Assembly (NCBI GenBank): GCA_017311185.1
Contig: JAESUZ010005103.1
Span: 124,001-188,000 of the forward strand
DNA from: Proteles cristata cristata
Lineage: Eukaryota > Chordata > Mammalia > Carnivora > Hyaenidae
Direction of reading: 5' to 3'
DNA length: 64,000 nt
A program made the translations under genes and the position numbers. The stretch's first letter is position 1. Every line of letters begins with the position of its first letter. Under the pieces are notes generated by a model. The model worked only from the letters and a program-made list of their open reading frames with translations. It was not told the origin of the DNA and ran no database searches. This document shows positions 11,942 through 51,639 of this stretch, piece by piece.

Positions 11942-12147
11942 GGGGCGCCTGGGGGGCTCAGTCGGTTAAGCGTCCGACTTGGTTCAGGTCGTGATCTTGT
12001 GGTTCACGAGTCTGAGCCCCACGTGGGGCTCTGTGCTGACAGCGGAGCCCAGAGCCTGCCTGGGATTCTCTCTCCCTCTCTCTCTGCCCCTCCCCTGCTC
12101 GCACTGTTTCTCTCTCTCTCAAAATAAATTAATAAACTTAAAAAACG
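11942..12147 (+). repeat. SINEC, plus orientation
   Basis: GGGGCGCCTGGGGGGCTCAG start and AAAATAAATTAATAAAC tail. It lies about 190 bp beyond the LIG1 cleavage site. Confidence 0.9.
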
Positions 12148-12352
12148 TTTTTGATCCTTTGGCTACCCTGGCTGCATCTCAAGCGCTCGGCGGCCGCGTG
12201 TGGACGGAGATCACTCCCAGCTCTGCAGACAATTCTCCTGGAAGGTGCTGGCTGACAGTTCCCGACGACCCCACCACCCACACAGAGCTCCAGGAGCCAC
12301 GCCCCCAGCGCCCACACAGACCCTGACGCCACAGTGGGGGGTTCAATAATTA

Positions 12353-12358
12353 TTTATT
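12353..12358 (-). terminator. LIG1: LIG1 polyadenylation signal
   Basis: AATAAA on the minus strand, 178 nt beyond the stop codon. A GT-rich stretch follows on the transcript strand. Cleavage is expected near 12335. Confidence 0.8.
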
Positions 12359-12535
12359 GAAAACAAACGACTGATTAAATCCCAGACTCCGGCTTAAACC
12401 ATCCCTCGCGCGCGCACACATGTAACACTCAAAACCCACTCGGCTGCAACACAGGGTTTGCTGAAGAACAGGGGTGATGCCCCCGGTGCCCCCATCCCCG
12501 CCGCCCTCTGCCCCCCGCCCTGGGGGGGCGGGAGC

Positions 12536-43368
<30,833 letters not shown>

Positions 43369-43385
<17 letters not shown>

Positions 43386-43438
43386 GGTGGCGTCAGAATG
43401 CTCCCTTCCCTCTCTCTTCCGTCTCTTCTCCACTGGTC
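43369..43438 (-). CDS. LIG1: LIG1 exon 2 (start codon and first half of the PIP box)
   Basis: This 70-nt exon has 53 nt of 5' UTR, then ATG at 43385-43383 in a strong Kozak context (GCCACCATGC). It encodes MQRSI plus two bases of Met6. The donor GTAAGG splits the PCNA-binding PIP box between this exon and the next. Confidence 0.96.
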
Positions 43439-43529
43439 CTGAAACAGAAAGCCAAACCCTTGGTGAGAATATGGGTTATGCAGACACCAAAACACATGGC
43501 CCTCCTCCTTTCAGAAAGAAAAAACCCCA

Positions 43530-43737
43530 GGACACCTGGGTGGCTCAGTCGGTTAAGTGTCCAACTTTGGCCCAGGTCATGATCCCACACTTCATGGGTT
43601 CGAGTCCCGTGTCAGGCTCTGTGCTGACAGCTCGGAGTCTGGAGCCTGCTTCAGACTCTGTGTCTCCCTATCTCTCTGCCCTGCCTCCACTCACACTCGG
43701 TCTCTGTCTCCCCAAAATAAGCATTTAAAAAAATTTT
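43530..43737 (+). repeat. SINEC, plus orientation (LIG1 intron 1)
   Basis: GGACACCTGGGTGGCTCAGT start and an AAAATAAGCATTT tail, about 90 bp from LIG1 exon 2. Confidence 0.9.
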
Positions 43738-43867
43738 TTAAAAAGAAAGAACCTCTCCATCCACACACACAAAATCAGAAACATAAGTTTCTCCACCAAG
43801 ATGAAACTCCTGTTTTTATGGACCAAAATGATTTGCTGGTGGGACTTATTAGTGAAGACAAAGTTCC

Positions 43868-44072
43868 AGAGGCACCCGGGTGGCTTAGTCAGTTGAGCAT
43901 CTGACTCTTGATTTCGGCTCAGGTCATGATCTCACAGCTCGTGGGTTCGAGACCCCGGGTAGAGCTCTGTGTGCTGACAGTGCAGAGCCCGCTTAGGATT
44001 CTCCTTCCCTCTCTCTCTGCTCCTCCCCCACTCATGCTCTCGTGCTCTCTCTCAAAATAAATAAATAATTAG
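43868..44072 (+). repeat. SINEC, plus orientation (LIG1 intron 1)
   Basis: GAGGCACCCGGGTGGCTTAG start and AAAATAAATAAATAATT tail. Confidence 0.9.
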
Positions 44073-44584
44073 ATAAAATATCTGCAGATGGCTAGTTGCT
44101 ACTCTAGTCAGCAGCGCAGAGCTAAAACGCTGAGATCCATAAGAGTAAGGATTTTGTCTGCTTCGTTCAGATTATGGCCACAGGACCTAGAACAGTGCCT
44201 GGTACTGAATGCATTGGCCCATACATATGCCTTTATTAAAAAAACCGGGGTAACGAAACACATCATTACTGAAGAATTTAGGGCTCATAAGCAGGATCTT
44301 TCAAAACCTGGAGGCCATGTGACAAGGAGTCAAATATAAAAGGGTCTGTAAACCTAGACATTTGATTAACCCTCTCCCTTACCAGGTCAACCCCACCTCA
44401 GCTCCACTCCCTCATCAGGCATCCACAAAGCCAGACCTCTCCTCACACAGAAGGTTCCCGACCCTTCTTTTGCCCTTTGCCTAGACCTGGACCATTCCAC
44501 TAACCTCTCTCTCTGCCCCACCTCCGTCCAGCGGGATCCCCCATTTAAAGCCGACCCCACCTCTCCTTGAACCTTTTCCAGGAC

Positions 44585-44770
44585 CCCGCCTGCTGGCATC
44601 TGGCCCCGCCCACAAACAAACTTCCCCCACCCTCAACCCCTTCCAGGTGGGCCCGCCTCCCGAGCCATTCAATTTCCGATGGCTCCGCCCACCAAGCTTT
44701 CCCTGGCCCCTCCCCCTCGAGTGTCTACGACCACGCCCCCTCGATGAAGCACCGCCCCTTCGGGCCTCTC
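44585..44770. promoter_or_regulatory. GC-box cluster in LIG1 intron 1 next to the promoter
   Basis: Repeated Sp/KLF-type boxes appear: GCCCCGCCC near 44606, GCTCCGCCC near 44684, CACGCCCCC near 44732 and ACCGCCCC near 44749. They probably extend the CpG-island promoter downstream of the LIG1 start. Confidence 0.45.
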
Positions 44771-45027
44771 CTCAAACTCAGTCCGGTCCTACGGACTCCG
44801 GCCCTCGTCTAGCCTGTACCTGGCCCTCTCTCTCCGGCGGACGCCCCCCGCCCCCTCAAGCGACCCGCTGCCGGCGCTCTCCCTTCCCTGCCACGCTCTC
44901 GGCCGCCTGAGCGTCCACCACGCCGGCTCCTCTGCAGCCGACCGACCCGGCGGAGCCGTGGGCCCCGAGCGAACGGCACGCGCTACGCCCCCCAGCCTCC
45001 CAGCCCCGCGTCGGCGTCCCCACTTGC

Positions 45028-45110
45028 CTCGCGCCGGCCCCGCGCGCCGCTGTCCTGCGCGTCACACCCGGAACCGTTCGGCGCTCGACTGCAGTCTTCA
45101 GTTGGCGCCA
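45028..45110 (-). other. LIG1: Probable LIG1 non-coding exon 1 (5' UTR)
   Basis: LIG1 coding starts in exon 2, so a non-coding exon must lie in the CpG island. The best donor on the minus strand is GCGCGAG followed by GCAAGT, a perfect GC-type donor at 45027-45026. The 5' end near 45110 is only a guess. No in-frame coding is proposed. Confidence 0.45.
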
Positions 45111-45202
45111 CGGAATTCGCGCGCAGACTTGGGCGGGCGGGGGCGGGGCCTGCAGAGGGGCGGGGCCGGGGCGTCCTCCCCGCCGCCGCTGCCGCCCGGG
45201 GG

Positions 45203-45220
45203 GCGCTGGGAGTTGTAGTC
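45203..45220. promoter_or_regulatory. ZNF143/THAP11-type site
   Basis: GCGCTGGGAGTTGTAGTC is the reverse complement of a sequence matching the known ACTACAAYTCCCA core. It lies about 100 bp from the likely LIG1 start. Confidence 0.6.
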
Positions 45221-45399
45221 TCCCGAACCGGAGGCTCTTAGGAAAAGGGGTGAAGTGGCGTGAGCCCTCCCGCAGAGCACGATGGGAAACGGCCCGAGCT
45301 TTCCCTCGCTCCGAGTGGGCGGATGTAGCTGTGGGTCCGAGAAGTGACTGACGGGGAAAGGAGAGTCAGTGGAAGCCGCTGCGCGAGGCACGGCGGGAA

Positions 45400-45498
45400 G
45401 AGAGGCGGGAGGCCACGCGAGGCATCCCGGGAGCAAGGGCCGGGCCTGGCTTCGGCGCGGAGCATTGTGGGAAGTGGACGCCGCTCCGGGGCGGGTAG
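45400..45498 (+). other. ZSWIM9: Probable ZSWIM9 non-coding exon 1
   Basis: A strong donor, GGTAG followed by GTGAGT, ends at 45498 inside the CpG island. It precedes the coding exon at 46579 in the right orientation. The 5' end is not determined. Confidence 0.5.
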
Positions 45499-45519
45499 GT
45501 GAGTGGGGAGGGGCTGGAA

Positions 45520-46340
45520 GGGTGCACATCTGGGGGAGGGGAGAGGCACAGCTGGGTGGGACAGCGGAGATGGGAGGGCCCGCGGCAGGAGGGGCTGGGA
45601 GGGCTTAGGGAGGCAGAAGCGGGCCGGGAGGGGCTGCATCAGGTGGAGAGGCGTCGCTGGACGTGGGGGGGGCATCTGGGGTGATGAAGCCCATCCGAAA
45701 ACGAGAGGCCATGTCTAGGACCAGGATGCACATCTGGGGAGTAGCATCGCCGCAAATGGGAAGAGGGAGCCACAGCTGAACTTGGGGGAGCAGCTGGGCA
45801 GGAGGGACCACAGACGAATATCAGTGACACTTCTTACCATTGGCCACAAGTGAATGGGGCACACACCTGTGGGCGACAAGTACATACTGGATGTGGAGAG
45901 GACATCTGGATAGGGGAGCATCTCGGAGGCAGGGGCTGCGGCTGGATGTGGCGACCCATGGGGTCACATCTGGGAGAGGGCCAACGCATGTCGGAGAGGG
46001 AGGAGGGAGCCACAGGTGCCTGAAGACTATGACTGGGGTTGAGGGGCCCGTGACTGGATGTGGGAGCACATCTGGAGATGGACCATCTTTAGAAGGGGGC
46101 ACAGATGGATGTGGGTTACGGCCAAGGGTAGACAGGTAGAAGGGGGCGTTTCATAAGAATGGGGGCGCTGGAGGCAGCGGCCAAGTGGAGGAGAGACATC
46201 GGGAGGGGGAGGTCTTAACTGGAAGTTAGGAACACATTTGAGGAGATGTCCACCACCGACCGAACTTAAGGGTCATATTTTGGGAGAGGGACCCCAGCTG
46301 TACCTAGGGGCACATCTACAGAGGAAGGGGCCAGAGCTGA
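45520..46340. repeat. Decayed tandem repeat in ZSWIM9 intron 1
   Basis: Related phrases recur every 45-100 bp: CACATCTGGGGGAGGGG (45524), CACATCTGGGGAG (45730), GACATCTGGATAG (45900), TCACATCTGGGAGAGGG (45965), CACATCTGGAGATGG (46068). They alternate with CTGGATGTGG and GAGCCACAGCTG phrases. The unit boundaries are blurred. Confidence 0.6.
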
Positions 46341-46578
46341 AATTAGGGACCAGGATGACAGGCTCCAACTGTCCCAGGACCACTGCAGAGATGGGAGACA
46401 GCCAAAGACGGGGTGTAGATTCGTATATAAATATTAATGGAGGTGCATCCCGCCGTGGGCCCCACCTGGAAAGAGGCACCAGCACCAAAGAGGCAGGCGG
46501 AAAATGGAGGAAGTGGGATACCCTGCTGGGGTTGGCTCTGATGTCCACGCGCCCCCTCTGCCACTCAGGCGCCCCAGG

Positions 46579-46841
46579 ATGGAGTCCCCGCCCAGCACGG
46601 CAGGCCAGGAGGAGCAGGAGCTGCGGGAGCGGGCCTTCTTCTCGTGGGCCGAGTTCAGCCGCTTCTTCGACGCGTGGTGCCAGCAGCGCCTAGCGCTCTT
46701 CTTCGTCAAGAGCTCCATGCACCTGGCGCGCTGCCGCTGGGCCAGCGCGCCCCCGCTCTACACGCTCATCGACGTGCTCAAGTACAGCTACGTGCGGCTC
46801 GTGTGCAAGGACGTGCGCGCGCCCAGCCGGCCCACCGTGGG
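46579..46841 (+). CDS. ZSWIM9: ZSWIM9 exon 2 (start codon, residues 1-88)
   Basis: The ATG at 46579 has a GGATGG context. It sits just after two possible acceptors: CACTCAG ending at 46568 and CCCCAG ending at 46577. The donor after GTG GG is GTGCGT. The segment is rich in aromatic and Cys residues and is conserved. Confidence 0.88.
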
Positions 46842-49800
46842 GTGCGTGAGCTGAGCCGCGCCGTGCTGGGTGCTGGGGGTGGGGGTGGGGGACGGAGGGG
46901 AAGCAAGGGGGAGGAGTAGGCTGAGAGAGACCCGGAGGGAGAGATGCCCACTAAAACAGCTAAATACACCTTGCAGAGAGGCCAAGAGTTAGGGAGAAAG
47001 GGAACCTGCCAGTCAGCTGGCAGAACAAAGGCACACACACTGAGTAACAGGGTAGGCTTCAATTACAGACTTATTAAAAACAAAACACAATTTTTTAAAC
47101 ATTTATTTATTTTTGAGAGACAGAGCACAAGCAGGGGAGGGGCAAAGAGAGAAAGAGACAGAATCCAAAGCAGGCTGCCGATGAGCCATCAGTACAGAGC
47201 CCCACGCAGGGCTCAAATTCAGGGACTGGGAGATCATGACCTGAGTCGATGTTGGCCATTTTAACCAAGTGAGCCACCCAGGCACCCCAAATTACAGACT
47301 TAAATTTTTTTTAATGTTTATTTATTTTTGAAAGAGAGAGAAGAAGAAGAAGCAGGGGAAGGGCAGAGAGGGAGACACAGAATCTGAGCTGTCAGCATAG
47401 GGCCCCACACGGGGCTCAAACTCACACACCATGAGATCATGACCTGAGCTGAAGTCGGATGCTTAACCGAGCGAGCCACCCAGGTGCACCCCAAATTATA
47501 GACTTTAATAGAGGCTTATAGAGAGGCAGGGAATGAGGTGGACACATTGAAGAAAGCCAAAAGAAAAGGAGGCACGGAGCCAGAAACACCAGACAGAACC
47601 AGAAAACCAGGTGGAGCCAGGTTTGGGACACATAGAAAGAGCGCAGAGCCAGACTGAGCTGCAGGGAAAGCCACAGGACAGAGAGAGAAAGGTCCATCCA
47701 TGCGTTCCGTAAATACAGGGCCAGGTCCCACACAGGGGCGAGCAATACCTCACTGGGGAGAGAAGGTGTTGAGCAGGACAGACATATTCCCCGCCCACAT
47801 GGGACTTTGAGACAGGACAGGGAGACAGACACGTTATATGAACAAGTTCACAGTTTCCTACAAGTGTGATGCTTTCCGAAAGAGTCAGGAGACTCACCCA
47901 GGTGGCCCAGGGGGTTTTAATCGACCCCACTTCTAAATCAGAACCTTCCCCATACAATGGTTGGTTTCCGGCTTTTCTGGAAACTTGGGAAGAGGCTGAG
48001 CCCACGTTCCTATGAGGCAGACGGCCACTCCAGTTAAACTGGGCGATGGTGCTGAGGTTTGCCCCAGACCCCACCGCTCCCCGTTGCCTCATACGTGGCC
48101 CCCACCGCTTGTGTGTTTTGCCTGCCTGGTAGGTGCATGAGGTTGAGACCTTGGTTGGAGAGCCTTGGGCAAGAACGGGGCACTCAAAGACAGGTCCCGT
48201 GTTGCAGTGCTGTTGTGAGGTTATCATGAGCCCCAAATGGGGAAAGGCACTTACCCCCAGTGCCTAGAACGTGGGTGGCCAGGTAAACGACAGCTATTCT
48301 AGAAGTCAAAAGCACAGACTCTGAAGCTGGCAGCCTAGCCTGCACCCCCAGGCCTGCTGCAATTAGCCAGTGACACTGAGCAAGTGATGTCACCCGCCTG
48401 GGTCTTGGGTTTCCTGCCTTGGAAAGTGGAGGAAGTCATGGTATCGATTTCCCAGCTTTTGTGAGGATTAAATGAGCTAATACAGGCACGTCGCTGGGAA
48501 GACGACATGAGCACCTTCTGACAGCGATTCTGGCCGTAGTTATTTAAACATTTATCGGGAGTTTACTGTTCTTGGTAGTTTACTCACTGCCTATGGAGAA
48601 ATAGAGACCCAGAGACCCGGGAGCAGTGCAGCGTCCAACACCCATCCTCACAGAGAAATCTAGAACACTAGAGCTTAACGCCCAATCCCGGAATCTCTCT
48701 TCATTAACAGAACCCAGTTCCGAGTAACAAACACTTATTGAGCACCAACTGTGTGCATGCTCTTTGCTGGGCCCTTGGAACCCAGAGCTGGCCTCTGTGC
48801 TTGAGCCGCTGAGCACCTGATAGAGGAGACAAAGACCAAAGGAAAAAAAAATTTTTTGTTTTTAAGGGAAATAAAGGCCCACGGTTGTGAGAGAGAAGAA
48901 GTTGGGGGGAGGGCAGGAGGGGGATAAAAGAGGAGTGGGCAGCTCCATCCGAGGGCTTACAGGGTGCTCCTGGAAGGCTTCCTGGGAGAGGTGACCAGTA
49001 AATGGAAACTCGAAGCGTTCTCTTCGTGTATACATTTATGGATGTAGGTATTTGACTTCAACACGCAGTGCTTGCTACGTGCAGGCACTGTCCCCAGTGC
49101 TCTGCAGGTATCAGAGGGGGACAGGAGGGCTGGGGATTGACAGGCTGGTGGTGCCCTTAACTGGGGAGACAGCCGGATGGTCCTGAGATAGGGAGCCCAG
49201 GAGGAAGGGGAGGCTGGTGAGCCGGTTCAGGGATGATGACTGGGGGCCCACGGTTTCTGAGACCCTCTCTTCCCCCAGCTGCTCAGGGTGCACCTCTCCG
49301 GTGTCACAACCCAGGGACAGCCCATAGGCCAGGGTGCTATAGGGGAAGTCTAGTGTGTGAGAAAGGGCAGCAGGTGTGGGTGGAGTGGTGTCACAGTCTT
49401 GACCCGCAGGGCTGAGTCCAGGGGCCAGGACTCATCTTGCAGGAGTCCTAGGAGGGCTGTGAGCAGTGGCTGCTCTGGATTCAGGATGATCCCTCCAGGG
49501 GCCATGCGGGGAAAGGGGGGGCGCTGGAGGAGAGAGACCGGAGGCCAGGGAGGAGGCTGGGACTGAGGGTCCCGAGAACACACATCGGGACTTTCTCTCC
49601 CTGGTCACTCCATCCCCCTTTCCCAGTGGATGGTCAGAGAAGTCTTCCCGGAGGAGGGGACGCGGGGTCTGAGTCGTGAAGGATGAGTAGGAGCTAACTG
49701 GGTGCAAAGGAGGACGAAGAAAGAACTGAGTGGTCGGTGGCAGTGGGGGGTGGGCAAAAGTGGGTGGTCGGACAAGGTTAGAAGGCGCCACAAGCAGGAC

Positions 49801-51596
49801 TTGGTGCTGGGTGGCTTGATGTGCAGAGCGGACTGCCTGGGTGCCCGGGGGGGAGAGGGGGCGTTGTCCGTCCTTCCTCATGATACGTTTCCCGAGCACC
49901 TACCAGTGCTGAGAAGACAGCAGTGAGCCAGGCAGACCACGATTCCTGCGCACTTGAACTTGCCAGTCAGAGGTGGGTGGCGTTTTTCCCCAGCCAGGTG
50001 CCAAGTAAGGAAAGTGCAAATCTCAGTGTGTGGAGGCTGCAGTAGAGAGTCCGCTGAGGTCCTGGGACCCCTGAGGGGATGTGCCATTCTCGACCAAGAG
50101 GCACGGCTTCATCGAGGGGTGACCTCTCCCCCGAGCGAGGGCTCGTTCTCAGGGCTGCAACACTCGGGCCGAAAGAGGCCAGACCGGAGAGCGTCACGAA
50201 AAGCCCGTGAGTTATCCAGGGGAAACGTGTCAGGCAAAGAGCCCCGTGACCTTGCCATTTTGGTCCATCCAAATGGCTGCACGTCCGAAGTTCCCTTTAG
50301 CCCCTCCCAACGCCGCTGTGGTGGCTCTGCATTTGTGTCTTGTGTGTCATGATTTGTATACTTACCATTTTTCTAAATTTGCTTTTTTTTTGTTGCTTTG
50401 AGACGAAGCGTCTCAAGGCTTTTTTGGTAGACTTTTAAAATCCAGCAGGCTCCCTGGATTTTATTTGACCTCCTGCAGAGAGGAGAAAAGGGACATTTCA
50501 AGGATCCCCTTCCGGCTTAAATATCCATCCGGTTCCGAGAAGGCTCACCCTTCTCAGGGGCTGCTTGGAGACAACCTGGGGGCATTTTAGGGAGTGCGAC
50601 TGGCAATGGCTGCCTAGGAGTCAGGCTTCTTAGTCACTCGCCAAGCCCTGGAGAGCCTGTGTTACAAGGGCTGACAAACGGCAAGGCTGTTGGCTCCTCC
50701 CTGCAGCTCTCTTTCATAAATAAAGTTTTATTGGAACACAGCGAGGCCCGTGCATTTACACAGGATCTATGGCCGTTTTCGCCATGTGGCCACAGAGTAT
50801 ATGTACTGACTGGCCTTTTGCAGAAAAAGCGTGGCCAGCCCCTGCTCTACACCCCCTGCCCAAAATGCTGATAGCATCCTTCATGGAGAAACACGGAGCC
50901 TCATCAGGGAAGTACGCCCTGATTTTCTCCCCTGCTACGCTCTTTCATTTTTTTTTACAACGCTGCTTGTAACCCCCTAGTCAATTTCAGCTACTGGGCC
51001 AGCCCTGCTGTCTGAGAACCGTTGTCCTAGACAGTCTCTTGTTCACACACAGACGGGTGGAGAGCTGGGCGTCATCAAAGCGTCCTTTGTAAGACGAGAG
51101 ACCACATACAGCAGGCAGAGGGGCACCTGGCTGATCAGTTGGAAGAGCACGCGACTCTTGACCTCGGGGTTGTGAGTTCGAGCCCCACAGTGGGTGTTGA
51201 GATTATTTGAAAATAAAATCTAAAACACCACCCAGCACAGAGCTGGCAGAGCTGCGAGTGGACTATCGGGCAGCAAAAAGGAAGGACACGGTGTGGGGAA
51301 GGTGAGGAGTGAGAAATGCAAGTGGCAAGAGTCCATGTAGAATGTGACATTCAGGCTAGTTTCCTGTTGCTGCTGTGACAAGTTCTCACAGACTGCAGTG
51401 TCTTTAAAACAGTGCAGATCTGTGGTTTTACAGCTCTGAGGGGCACACGGCCAGCACAGGTCTGCCTGCTCTAAAAATCAAGGTGTCCAGATGCCCTGGT
51501 GGGGAATCTGTTTCCTTCCTTTTTCCAGCTTCTAGAAGCCCCCACGTCCCTGGGCTTGCAGCCTCTCCTGGGCTTGCTGCTCCTCCAGCAGCGAAG

Positions 51597-51639
<43 letters not shown>

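Larger units (their letters stand above)
10412..12335. other. Intergenic interval between CABP5 and LIG1
   Basis: This 1.9-kb stretch holds the CABP5 5' flank, a minus-strand SINE (11283-11465) and a plus-strand SINE (11942-12147). The sequence between the SINEs gives no recognisable exon. I see nothing resembling PLA2G4C coding sequence here. Confidence 0.7.
44830..45510. promoter_or_regulatory. Divergent CpG-island promoter of LIG1 and ZSWIM9
   Basis: This stretch is very GC-rich and dense in CpG, has no TATA box, and separates two genes transcribed away from each other. It contains an E2F-like TTGGCGCCA at 45102-45110, a CCGGAA ETS core at 45068-45073, GGCGGGAA at 45392-45399, and ZNF143/THAP11-like motifs to the right. 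LIG1 is known to be growth-regulated, which fits E2F input. Exact start sites cannot be read from sequence. Confidence 0.75.

Noticed and set aside
43528..44072. Repeated tRNA-like box A/B sequences as tRNA genes
   Set aside because: They are the heads of SINEC elements, without an intact cloverleaf or terminator.
46504..46578. An upstream in-frame ATG extending ZSWIM9 exon 2
   Set aside because: The extension covers the pyrimidine tract and acceptor (CACTCAG), so the ATG at 46579 is the better start.
47505..48236. A 243-codon minus-strand open frame in ZSWIM9 intron 2
   Set aside because: No recognisable domain or splice context; it lies in MIR/L2-like sequence beside two SINEs.
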